A stretch of DNA of 64,000 nucleotides from Carposina sasakii. Lineage: Eukaryota > Arthropoda > Insecta > Lepidoptera > Carposinidae. The notes under the pieces were generated by a model. That model was not told the origin of the DNA and searched no databases. It saw only the letters and a list, made by a program, of their open reading frames with translations. Both the position numbers and the translations under genes were made by a program. Positions within the stretch are counted from its first letter, which is position 1. Each line of letters opens with the position of its first letter. This document shows, piece after piece, positions 1 through 10,440 of this stretch. The stretch covers positions 3,886,716 through 3,950,715 of the forward strand of contig CP053163.1 in the NCBI GenBank assembly GCA_014607495.2, in the 5' to 3' direction.

Positions 1-981
1 GCAAGTGCCTTAAAATTGAGTTGTAAGATTTCACCCGAACAAACATACATTGCAAGTTAAATAAAAGCTTGTAAAAAGTACCGAGATTCTTTATTATTAT
101 TAGTATTGAAATTGGCCGATAGTAATTAGCGCCATCTTTTATATGAATTAGTTTGAAACGCACTTTAGTAGTCATAGGTACATAATAATAAGTATATAGT
201 TTTAGTATATTCATAGCACTCCACATCATCTCTACTCCTGGCCACTCGAGATAATGTAAAGTGCTGGCAGTTGATATGCGACGTAATATTATCAGATTTT
301 AATGTCTAGATATCTCAGCTTGAGGGGTGCGGAGGGAAGCAACGTGTCTAGTGAACTGGAATCAAGTTCTGTAACTAATTATACCATCTGTATCCAGATA
401 GACCCAACTGGTTTTTGTGTTACCGCATAATCATGCTATCTATGTAAAATATTGAACTAAATAAATTTAAAAAAAAAATGAGAAAGTAGAGATATCTTGA
501 TGAGTACGATGTTACCTATATACTAAGGGCCCATTTTACGCTCGACATGTTTACCTACACCTCACATATTATTATTTGTCCATACAGATATTTTCCCTAG
601 AATTTAGTAGTAACTGGCCCGGCACGAACATTGTTCTCTCACTGTAGGTGACCTGATACATATTTATATATATATCTATATGTGTATTTATATTTATTAA
701 TACTAAACAGATACACTATATTTCATATATATGTACACCTACAAGAAGACAAGCATTACACACATCATAGTCATACATTCGCAACACTATATTTAACGCA
801 CAAGCAACGCCGCGCGATATCCGTAGTTCAGCAAAACTGCTGACGGCGCCAAACGTGATCGCGCCACACCACGCTGCCCATGCGCTGGTACCTCCAGTCG
901 TCCGAGGACTGTGACGCAGAGTCCACGCCACCCTGTACCGCGACGACCCACATACGCGAGTGCCGCTACGCCACTGGTGGC

Positions 982-983
<2 letters not shown>

Positions 984-1013
<30 letters not shown>
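984..1013 (+). repeat. (TA)n microsatellite
   Basis: About 14 TA units directly after a GC-rich block. Confidence 0.95.
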
Positions 1014-1017
<4 letters not shown>

Positions 1018-1754
1018 TGTGTATGTACTTTCGTGTCTGTGAACTTTCTTCCGTCTTTGTGTACTTTCACTCTTCTCCTTCTGACTTTCTGTGTTGTGGT
1101 AATACATTCATTTACTGCTGAAACTGAAGTTTCCTTCACGCCGCCACAACCTACCTAGTGACCTCAATCAACCATCACCGCTAAACTCACCTCACCAAAG
1201 TTCAATTTTCCGCCATTTTGCTTTTTAATTTATTTGTATGGACAAGACAGTAATATATCCAGTGCAGTGCAGCTGATAAGTAAGAATTGGGGCCCATTTA
1301 TGGAGGAAGGATAAAGTTAAGAAATTTATTCATCAGTTGTTCATAAGTTGATATTTTGTTATGTCCTCTTAACTTAAACTTTTTTAAAATTCAAACAATG
1401 CCAATAACCTTGACGGATTAAAAGTGAATATATTTCATTCGTATGAACACAATATTGAGTTATTTCTAAAGCACCTATAACCTCGAAAATCTAGATAGGT
1501 AACTACCATTATAGAACAACGTTTATTTTGGGGACACACAAAAGTTCAATAGCCAAAATGTTGCGCCATACATTTAAAAATTAATTTAATAATTAATTAA
1601 TAAATTCGATATTATATTTGGCGATTTCAGAATTGGTCCAATCCCACATGATATTATAAATTCTAAAGTTTGTTACCTCTTCACGTTTTATATAGTCAAT
1701 ATCTTCTTGAAATCTAGATTTCCTCTGCGTGAATAATACAGTTCTCGTCATTTC

Positions 1755-1885
1755 CCGTTCCCGTGGGAATTTCGGGGTCAAAAGTAATTCGAGATACCCT
1801 TTAGATATCAGCAGCTATCTGTCAGTAATAGTCAGGTCAAAATCATTCCAACCGTTTCAGAGATTAGCCGGAATAGGCAGACAAT
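1755..1885 (+). mobile_element. Retroposon family Z, degraded tail
   Basis: ttcccgtgggaatttcgggg followed by aaatcattccaaccgtttca gagattagccgg, the tail-half phrases of the family. Confidence 0.4.
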
Positions 1886-3304
1886 TTTTTTAAAGTGTTA
1901 TTTTGGCATATGTACCGTGTAAACATCCAGTAACTTCAATTAAAAGCGGTTGTTTTATGGTACAAACAGAGACTCTATTTTTGCCTCCATGCCTATAACT
2001 TTAGATGTACTTTCCATATATTTACAATAAAGAAATATTGGGCAAACTGTTAAACGTGGATTATCTTAGCAAACTGCGAATTCAAAGTTCCAGTTTGTTC
2101 CGCGTACAAAGCACATATAACTATGAAAGGCGTCAATGTAAATTATTTTGACATAATAGCCTGAAAGTTGGGCAGTTAGCACGCCTAGACATATGACATA
2201 AATTATATGGACTTACAAGTTACAAGAGGTTTGATGGCATGTGGCTTATTTCCTGGTTTTATAGGAATAAGTAAGAGCTGATAGCGTTTGATATTTTTTA
2301 TGGTAAATTTCCAACAACGAAGACTCGCGGATTTAAGTTGATTTAATTAATGTAAATTATTTCGGTGTCAAGGATACAAAGATCTAGTATCTTACTTTCC
2401 ATGTCAAACACCTTTAAACCCTAAAACTAAGCTTATAAATACAATGCTCTATGAATAAAAAGGGAGTGAGTGACAGAAGTGCATGTATTGTCTTTTTAAA
2501 TCCGTAATATACATAGGTATGACTCATATGACTCTTCGGTTAATAACAGACATCATAGCCAAATATATCAATCTGAAATTCTGCATATGTTTCTCTTAGA
2601 GTAGAGGAGCACTATGAAAGAATAGAATATAAAAGGTGGACAAGTTCTTAGGCGTCCGTTAGTAATATTATATTATAAATATTATTAAGAAATGATTTTT
2701 TTTTCATCCGAGTGAGAATATTATAAGAAAATATTTTTGAAATGCTGTGTTTTATGTGAATGTACCTAGTATAATTTTATCCCATTAAACGATTACGGTT
2801 ATCAAGTCAACAGACCAATTTAATTCTAATTGCCGCAGAAAATAGTTTTATCTAGAAATTTAACCCCTTGGTTAGTGAAACACGCGATAGTAAAGTACAC
2901 GCTTCGAAATAGGATACTAATAATTGCTCTAGTTTTGATTTCCTTCTTCGCTGATATCAATGTATCAAGGAAAAGTCAGACACTGGTTAACGTTTTTGCC
3001 TCGCTATGCAGTAGCCCTTAACTGCGTTACACTAGGTTTTCAAAAGCTCCTCAGAATGATAACACTAGTTGCTCTATGATGACTACATCTTGATAACTGT
3101 ATACAAATACGAGTATGTTACATTACTAAATCTAGTACCTACGGGTGTTATTCTGTGAAATGGACTCTATAATATCAGCGACCGATGTCAGTAAAGCACA
3201 TGTACGTACAATCTATATATAGTAATAGCTCCTATGCCTGATTTCGGTACAATTTTTTTTTGTATGCACTGTTAATGTGTCTACATACACGACATACACA
3301 TCAC

Positions 3305-3545
3305 ATCATGACATTGCAGTCCACTGCTGGAGGTTGGCCTCCCCCAGAGCACGCCACAAGGCATGATCTTTTTGACATCCAGTTACAAGTCATCGGTCCA
3401 TATGGCCAGAGGTCGTCCAACGCTACGTTTGCGATACTATATTTATACTTTTCACTCACAACTTGGACCATACCCCATGCGGTCCCACCTGGTCATGTCT
3501 GCACACATAAATGCCCCTCCACACTCTCCGAGTGGCCCTGTCCTA
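3305..3545 (+). repeat. Interspersed repeat R1 copy
   Basis: ttgcagtccactgctggagg ttggcctcccccagagcacg, then catcggtccatatggccaga ggtcgtccaacgctacgttt. The same phrases recur at 21940, 46562 and, inverted, at 4085, 40115 and 49570. It is an abundant lepidopteran repeat; no protein role is claimed. Confidence 0.7.
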
Positions 3546-3754
3546 ATGACCAAAGTTTCAGTGTTACCGGCTTAATACATATGAAATTACCTAAACAGTT
3601 ATTACAGAAGAAAGTTTAACGGTGTAGCTGTGCGTCGCTAGGTAGGTAAGTAATCGGAATGCACAGTTTACGGTTATGTAAGTTGTTGATTTCTTTTGTT
3701 AGTTGTCTAGGCGGATAGTCTACACTGTATGTACCTATACTATAAGTTTTCTTT

Positions 3755-3990
3755 AAAGGTTAGACGTGCGCCTTAAAGTCAGGAGGCGTGAGTTCGATCC
3801 CAGTCACGGGCACCACTAAATTTATTTAATGTACGGATTTTTCAAAAAATTGTCACTTAGCTATACCCGAGAAGGGTTGGCGTCAGGCAGGCAGCCGGCC
3901 GTAAAAACAAATGCCATAACTTTGGCAATATGAGTTTCGAAAGAAATTATATTGCGCCGACCCCATAAAGAATGGGATAAGGGCAGGAAG
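3755..3990 (+). mobile_element. tRNA-derived SINE, family S1
   Basis: The head gttagacgtgcgccttaaag and gagttcgatcccagtcacg hold a box-B-like motif of a tRNA gene. The tail ttgcgccgaccccataaaga atgggataagggcaggaaga is shared with 51190-51250 (plus) and 36360-36412 (minus). It is not a functional tRNA, because no cloverleaf can be built. Confidence 0.7.
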
Positions 3991-4084
3991 ATGATGAAGT
4001 TTCCTTTAAAGCTGGTCCTGACTTCTGACGCATATTATGACAATGAACTAAACAGCGGAAGTGTTACAACATACAAAGTCAAAA

Positions 4085-4372
4085 ACGCGCGGTTGTTTTC
4101 CTGAGATGGGGTAGCGTTGTGCCGGCAGAGTAGAGTTTGTACCACTCCTGCCTGCCCGTAGATTTTGTACGAGGCGATTAAAGGTTTCCGGGAGGTGGGC
4201 AGCAGCGCCTCCCGTACTGACAACACAGTCCGAAAAACACACTGCGGTCACCAACCCGCCTGCCCAGCGTGGTGACTATGGGCAAAACCCCCCTGTGGCA
4301 GTAGCCTTGTGGCGTGCCCTGTGGGAGGTCTACGTCCAGCAGTGGAGTGCAATAGGCTGAAGAAGAAGATAG
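4085..4372 (-). repeat. Interspersed repeat R1, minus strand
   Basis: gccggcagagtagagtttgt, cgattaaaggtttccgggag gtgggcagcagcgcctcccg, then gtggtgactatgggcaaaac and gaggtctacgtccagcagtg. Closely related to 40115-40475. Confidence 0.7.
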
Positions 4373-4475
4373 GACTGCAGGATCATACAGAAGATTTCAC
4401 AGCCACGTTAAGCAAAGCTGGGATAGGTGTACATGACCAGTGAAAAGTTGCTAGCTTATCGCCTGAAATGTATGA

Positions 4476-4735
4476 TGGCCGATTGGTGTAGTTGGTAGTG
4501 GCCCTGCCTGCGATGCCATAGGTCCTGGGTTCGAATCTCGGTAGGTGCAAACATGATGAGTTCGATATTTGTTTCTAAGTCAGCGATTTTTCTATACTTA
4601 TCTGTGTATTCATATACTCGTACCGTTGCTTAGTAGGTACCAACGACACAAGACCTTACGGATCTTAGTATGGGTCTAGGTCAATGTGTTGGGAAGTGTG
4701 TGAATATTTATTTATTGCCATTAGAAACTTGAAAC
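4476..4735 (+). mobile_element. tRNA-derived SINE, family S2
   Basis: The head ggccgattggtgtagttggt agtggccctgcctgc carries a box-A-like start, and gggttcgaatctcgg is a box-B. The body has ctatacttatctgtgtattc and cgacacaagaccttacggat. Copies occur at 32522-32735 (plus) and 56086-56235 (minus). Confidence 0.8.
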
Positions 4736-4966
4736 TTGGAGGTTGTGTTCTTTGTATGATGTACCTACTAGAATTCGTAAAGAAAAAATTTCCACAATAA
4801 ACGCGGGCGAGGACGTACCGTGGGCGGCGTAGTATTGAAATAAAGTATTCCCACCCGGGTGAGGAATATTTTCCATTTCTTTATTAATAATTTTATAAAG
4901 TATGTCTTCATCCGAGGCTTTTTATTCTGTATACTTCCAAAATTATATTTGTTTATATCATACCTA

Positions 4967-5230
4967 TATAGGGTATAACAGAAAGGGTATGTTAAGCGAA
5001 AAGCTATGTAAACAGCCCACTATAGAGAACCTTTTTCAAAATTGGACACTCGAAATTACATGTTTATTTTTCAAGATTGTATGAAAATTCCTGAGTTGTT
5101 TAGGAATTCTCCATACTATGTGAAAAATTAAAAATGTAATTACGAGTCTGAAATTTTGTGGATAGATTCTTTTTAGTGGGCTATTTTCATACCTTTTCGC
5201 TTAACATACCCCTTTTGTTATACCCTGTAT
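4967..5230. mobile_element. Foldback MITE-B copy 1
   Basis: Long inverted arms: gggtataacagaaagggtat from 4971 pairs with atacccc-ttttgttataccc ending at 5226, and pairing continues through the ttaagcgaaaag and cccactata blocks and the acga-gtct/agactcg-type block. The whole copy can fold into one hairpin. No coding capacity. Confidence 0.8.
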
Positions 5231-5370
5231 ACAAATTATATGTATTATAATGTACTTAATATGAAGCTTAACTCACATTCCACATAAATTATGTTGTAAA
5301 TCAAATACGCCGCAAAACGACACAAAGCCTTTACATTTGCGAGCGAACCTTCTTAAAGATATTAAATCTA

Positions 5371-5758
5371 TGTACAGGATGTTTTTTTGTAGCCACCATT
5401 AACGAAGGGTACGTACTCTATACATCAAATAAAGTAAGTTTATGCCAAAAAAACGCTGGGAAAAAACAAATTTTTTGAAAAAAAAATTTAATTTCTTGAT
5501 CGGGCGAAATTTATAGTGTCTAGTGTTTATAATGTTCTTTTATAGACATATATTAATTATTTCGAGTGAAAAAATCTTGCTACGCGCGCCTATGTGCATT
5601 TAATGCAGAAAAACGCAGTCTATTTACTCAACTTTGGACCCTAATATTTTGGAAACCAGACACTTCCCAGATATGCTTCCATGGAGAAAAATGATCGTGA
5701 TGATGAGGAGATTCCGTAGTTTTCGGAAACGTTTCCCGACCAAAAATCATCCTGTATA
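5371..5758 (-). mobile_element. MITE-A copy 1
   Basis: About 385 bp, bounded by tacaggatg and catcctgta. The body carries the family landmarks in reverse orientation: taaagtaagtttatgcc, gatcgggcgaaatttatagtg, the tccatggagaaaaatgatcg segment, and ttttcggaaacg at the right. TA-rich flanks suggest TA target sites. No coding capacity. Confidence 0.8.
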
Positions 5759-7313
5759 TGTATCATACCACATATCACGTACCTATAGGTAGGTATGTGT
5801 GACTAACATCGAAGAAGATATCTCGTTGAAAAGATTTTCCTGTACATAGGATAGTCCAATTATACTTTTAAATCTTCCCAAAATACATCAATCAAGCAAA
5901 AAATAATCATCAAAATCAGTTGCCATCTTTAGATGTTATCAAACAATGTTTATAATTTTAATAATTTGATCAATATTTGACTTTTATTTTAACGCGCAAG
6001 AAGGTGAGTCACAATAAGCCGCCTGTTTTTATATCGCTTCAAATATTATTTGCTATTGTTTGTTCTGTATTTAACTGTCCACTAGACAATGTCTAGTAAA
6101 AAAAAAACGCCTAAAGCCTCTGTATAGCCTTTTCGAAATTTTCCTATAATATTTAAGAAAATAAGAAAATATTTTCCTATCTTATTTTGCCTCAAAATAT
6201 ATATTATTCATACTAACACAAACACTGGAAGTTATTAATTCTCGACCATGTTTCCATAGTCCTTTAATACAGGGCGACAAGTGATAACAAAAATTTGCAT
6301 AAATCATTGCCCTTGTCAGGCAGTGTGTGATCGCCTTAAAGGCTCATGTAGTGTTTGGGCTTAAGTTGCATGTAGTGTGTGTTAGCTTTAACATCACTCG
6401 GCTTACGAAGATGGGTTTCAGAGCTTTATATTTAACATGCTGTTGAATTTTGGGTGCATAAGCCTCGAACAAGCGGGTTTGGTTAGTGCTCGTTTTCAAT
6501 ATTCCAAAATAAATGGTTTCAGCCACCGTACGTAACATTTGTATAGTATATATAGTCAGCTCGTAAAATTCAACATAAATACGGCTTTGTAAAGCCTGTA
6601 GTGTTTTGTTATAAATCTGTATATTATTCTCAAATAATTATAAAGTCTAGTTCTATTGCAAAACGTTTGCATTTTTAGCATAAATACAGTACAACAAATA
6701 AATATAAATTTTACCAAACGCAGAAAACAGCAGCAAAAACAATTTCCACATTCTCTATCAACACCTGTAGGTACTCTGTATACATCACGAATCAAAACGC
6801 TGGAGATTAAAAAAATCTCGCATTCTTTTGTTTTCGAAAATGAAACATCGGAAAAAGGAAACAGCATTCGCATTCCTATTCATGCGAAAGGCGAAAGGCT
6901 TAAACGTTTGAGCGCCGCTTTACGTAGCGCCGCGCCGCTACGGCTGTGTGCTACGGCTCAGTGTGCTACGAGTCGCGCTACGGGTCGCACGCGTGGCAAA
7001 TCAGCCGACTGTACCGCGTATAATACGATTGTTTTAAGTTAAATAAAGACATATTTGGTTTTGAAGGGTTTTGATGACAAAGTGAATTGTTTATCTATAA
7101 TTGTGATGTGATGGAGTTAATTTGTCTGGATTTTAAAAGGAATAACAAAAACATAATTTACTTTCATTAAAAGGTAATAAAATAGTTAAGATACATTTTG
7201 CTTTGGTATAGCGTATAATTGATTGGATACGTTTAATATCTATAATAAATTGACCACAATTAATACAACTAAGACTATTTAATAAAATTATTAATAAAGA
7301 AATGGAAAAAATT

Positions 7314-7372
7314 CCTCACCCGGGTGGGAATCGAACCCACGACCTCTGCATTACGCGTGTCAGTGCTCTTAT
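7314..7372 (-). mobile_element. tRNA-like SINE fragment, family S3
   Basis: ctcacccgggtgggaatcga acccacgacctctgcattac reads, reversed, as a tRNA B-box and anticodon arm. The part attcctcacccgggtgggaa also occurs, inverted, at 4838-4880. Too short for a tRNA gene. Confidence 0.55.
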
Positions 7373-7775
7373 TTTTATTTAATAAAAATTAATTCTTATT
7401 ATTTAATAAAACAACTGAGTAGGTACGTATTGATATAACACTAATGTATGACTATTTAATTACGAGAGAACCATTGCTTTTCCAATAATAAATTGACTTT
7501 TTAATGTAAATAATTTACTTATCTTATTATAGAAATAAACAAATTAAATGTACAATAATACTGCTACAATCAATTAGGATATCGGCTTTTGAAAACTTTT
7601 TAAGAATCACTTTTTAAAACATCTTTTAAAAATGGGAATATTCTAAAAACCTACTCTTTGGTACAGAACCATAACCTGGACTAAAAGAAATCTATATCTA
7701 CATTGAGAAACTCTATAGATTCAATTTTACTTAAAAATGAATCGTTTAGCTACGATAACTTTATATTATTTAATC

Positions 7776-7855
7776 ACTAGTGGACTCCAGCGACATCCTC
7801 CGCGTAACCTTTAAAATCTGGTTATCCCGAACCCGTGGGAATTTTGGGAAATTCT
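7776..7855 (+). mobile_element. Retroposon family Z, head fragment
   Basis: actagtggactccagcgaca tcctccgcg marks the head; the body ends at cccgtgggaattttggg. Confidence 0.5.
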
Positions 7856-8138
7856 TTCTTATCAGATTTCTTAGTGTTCATACAATGAACACACTCTTCA
7901 AGATAAGATAATTCTTTATTTGCTCATAAACATAGTAGTTACAGATATATTTATAAATTTGTCCTTATGTTTAGCCAGTCAGACTTGACATGCAAAATAT
8001 CTACACACAGTATATATTATTTACATTTCTATAATTGTACACAGCATAATATATAGTAACTCATAGGTAACATATAGAACTTATGAAGTCTCAAATGATC
8101 AGCGATTTAGACCATGCATTTAGCCATCAGTCGTTCAG

Positions 8139-8312
8139 AGAGCTTAGTGCGAGTTTACACTTCATACTCGATCGCGTTAACGTAAACTGTATAACCAATC
8201 GCGTAGTGCCGTTGTTCTCACTTGTAATACATCACGTGATCACACCTTGATGTGATTGGTTAGCTGCTCTTCGTTAACGCGATCGAGTTCGAAGTGAAAA
8301 GTCACACTAAGC
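8139..8312. mobile_element. Foldback element with about 45-bp arms
   Basis: The arm gcttagtgcgagtttacact...tactcgatcgcgttaacg matches, inverted, cgttaacgcgatcgagttcg...cacactaagc with several mismatches. The loop is about 80 bp. Non-coding. Confidence 0.7.
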
Positions 8313-8635
8313 CCTCAAGACAAAGAATTTTATATGTTTAGAGAGATTATAAGCTGTTTTTAAATTAATAAGCTTGCTTTTGTTTTTCATAATAATTTCA
8401 ATGATTTAGCAATTTAAAGCTACCTAATTTACAAGGAGTATATTAAACAAAGAATTTAATTGTTTTCTGAAAGTTTCGAACAAAATATTCTAAGTTAAAA
8501 ACGCGAAATAAGTAAAAGTTCTACTTGTTTTTTCATAAACTTGTACGAAACAAGACATTTATTTACTTTAATAGACTTGTGACCTACCTAGTCCCGTGTT
8601 AAAAGATATTTCAATAATTTAAGAGCACATTATAC

Positions 8636-8985
8636 ATGGTGTTACAAAAGGGGTATGTTTAACGAAATTCCATAAAAATAGCTCACTATAAAGAGCCTTC
8701 ATACATATTCATACGATTGTGTTCCCAAAATGGGCTAGCTAGAACTACAGGATCATAAATGAGATCTTACAGCCATATTTAGAATGGCGGAGATAGATGT
8801 TAATAACCGTCTAAGTACCTACCTAATTTTACGATATGCACATTTCAATCCTAAAAAAATCCTGAGTTGTTTGGAAATTTTCTATATCCACTAGTCGGAA
8901 AAATAAACATGTGATTTCGAGTCTTTAACTTTGCATTAAGGTTATGTTTTTGTAGTGAGACTCCTTCTATTACACTCTGTATGCG
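8636..8985. mobile_element. Foldback MITE-B copy 2, with inserted repeat
   Basis: The left arm is tgttacaaaaggggtatg and the right ends ttctattacactctgta. About 90 bp of another repeat (cccaaaatgggctag onward, 8727-8815) sits in the left half. Confidence 0.7.
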
Positions 8986-10260
8986 TAAAAGTATTCTGTG
9001 AAATTCTCAAGAATTTTCATAATTTGTATAGAATCTTCAAAGAATATATGAAATACTTTACCAGTAACAGTCCTTTGTTCTACGAAGGCTGTTTAATTGG
9101 GTTCTCTGCATATTAAGGCAAATTTCATCGGTTGTAATACGAGTAGATAATTTAAAAACAAATTCACCTGGGGGCCAATTCTCGGAAAATTTCGAGTTGG
9201 AACGAATCCGAAACGGAACCGTTGTAGACGCTCAGAACAAAGAAATAATTACTTTACGGTGCGTAATTAGACAGGTTTCAGCATGAGACAGATATTTGTT
9301 TTTATTCTGTCATACTTGCGACCCATGCTTGCTAAAATATACCTTATTACTCAAGCGGTAAGTATATATTGCTTCGCACCGTACCGTAAAGGTAATACAG
9401 AACGAATACTATTTTTTTTTCAAAGATATCAATTTAAATTTCAAAGAACCAAATATTAGCGTAGTAAATAATAGCATACTCGAAAACATTAATAGAATAC
9501 TCGTACTTGTAAGATGTGAGTGACTTTTTTTCATGTTAACATAATGTGTATTAAAAAGTTTAGTTTGTGTGTTTTCGAAATCTATTTCTTTAGGTTTTGT
9601 ATAATGCAAACTCTTTATAAGTAGGTACTATATTGAATCGAGTGGCAAACTCTTTAGGAACTATTGATGATGGTAAAACATAAAATGTGCTAAATAAAAA
9701 ACATAAGTTCGTTTTTTTAGATTCTTTATACTTCTAAATAACATTAGGTTTAGCATTAATAAAAACGAAAATAACACTTATGGATATAAACTAACTAGGT
9801 AGCTCTAGTAATTTAATATACTCGCAATGAGACCACAAGCCAGAAACCATATTAAGCGGAATACCATTCACGTTAAATGGTTCAATTATTAAAACGCTTT
9901 TTGGAATCAACATTAGTAAAGGTTTAACTTAGTATAAAAGCTTATCTATTTATACACACCTTAAAAGTTTCGAGAGTAATTTAAACATCATTTCACATTT
10001 CTATATCTAAGAAAAACTATTGTGACTTCGATATTTTGTTCAGCTCAATCTATAAAATATTGTCTACAAAAAGATTTCTCAAAATAAACTGCGATATATA
10101 AATATTAATGACAAAACATTCAATAATTTCCAGAAACGATTGACTGCACAGACTACTACAATTTATATCAATCAATATACACTTCAAAGTGTTGTAACAA
10201 CTATCATACGAATAATTTAATTAAGGAACTAGTACTTATTCATAGACAAGACGACATAAA

Positions 10261-10367
10261 ATGGACAGAGTATCTACCAAACATTGCCACAGTGTAAACA
10301 AAAGATAGTGAGTGAAGTGTAAAAAAATGCACTGTTTCGGGTGAAAAGTGAACTTTTATGGGACGGA
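10261..10367 (+). promoter_or_regulatory. Probable 5' UTR with upstream ORFs
   Basis: The leader before the start codon carries several upstream ATGs. One at 10261 opens 15 codons ending at 10308, and one at 10327 opens 5 codons ending at 10344. Another at 10358 is out of frame, overlaps the real start and stays open through exon 2 to a TAA at 13694-13696 (69 codons). The real ATG at 10368 has the better -3 base. The transcription start cannot be placed from sequence, and a further upstream noncoding exon is possible. Confidence 0.35.
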
Positions 10368-10440
10368 ATGAAGCTCGAAAGGACTACTTTTTTGTCCATG
10401 CTGCAGGCTTTGGTGCTGCTACCAACTATGGCCATCAAAG
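10368..10440 (+). CDS. Exon 1: start codon and signal peptide
   Basis: The ATG at 10368 has G at -3. It opens 24 codons reading MKLERTTFLSMLQALVLLPT and then MAIK, a basic start followed by a hydrophobic core as in a secretory signal. The exon ends in one carried base before the donor gtaagc at 10441 (phase 1). The upstream GTG at 10341 is in frame but is not a credible eukaryotic start. The base left over joins exon 2 to make Asp25, close to the expected cleavage region. Confidence 0.85.

Larger units (their letters stand above)
1..10260. other. Upstream intergenic region
   Basis: No protein gene is supported here. It holds SINE and retroposon copies (3305-4735), an inverted-repeat MITE (4967-5230), one MITE-A copy (5371-5758), further foldback elements (8139-8312, 8636-8985), AT-rich filler and two small GC-rich islands at about 820-985 and 6876-7025. 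Open frames in the AT-rich parts are short and lack coding-like codon use. Confidence 0.7.

Noticed and set aside
880..1158. 92-codon plus-strand frame
   Set aside because: The second half translates a (TA)n tract. Only the GC-rich first part deserves notice, and it is listed as a finding and not as a gene.
3260..3619. 119-codon plus-strand frame
   Set aside because: It is a translation of an interspersed R1 copy; the same words appear at several other places in both orientations.
3755..3815. tRNA gene
   Set aside because: There is a box-B-like motif, but no acceptor stem or cloverleaf, and the downstream body recurs as a SINE tail.
4476..4550. tRNA gene
   Set aside because: Box A and B are present but the body is a repeated SINE with copies at 32522 and 56086.
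6656..7042. 128-codon plus-strand frame
   Set aside because: The first half is AT-rich with no family signal and the second half is the GC-rich gctacgg repeat island read by chance. No splice or start support.
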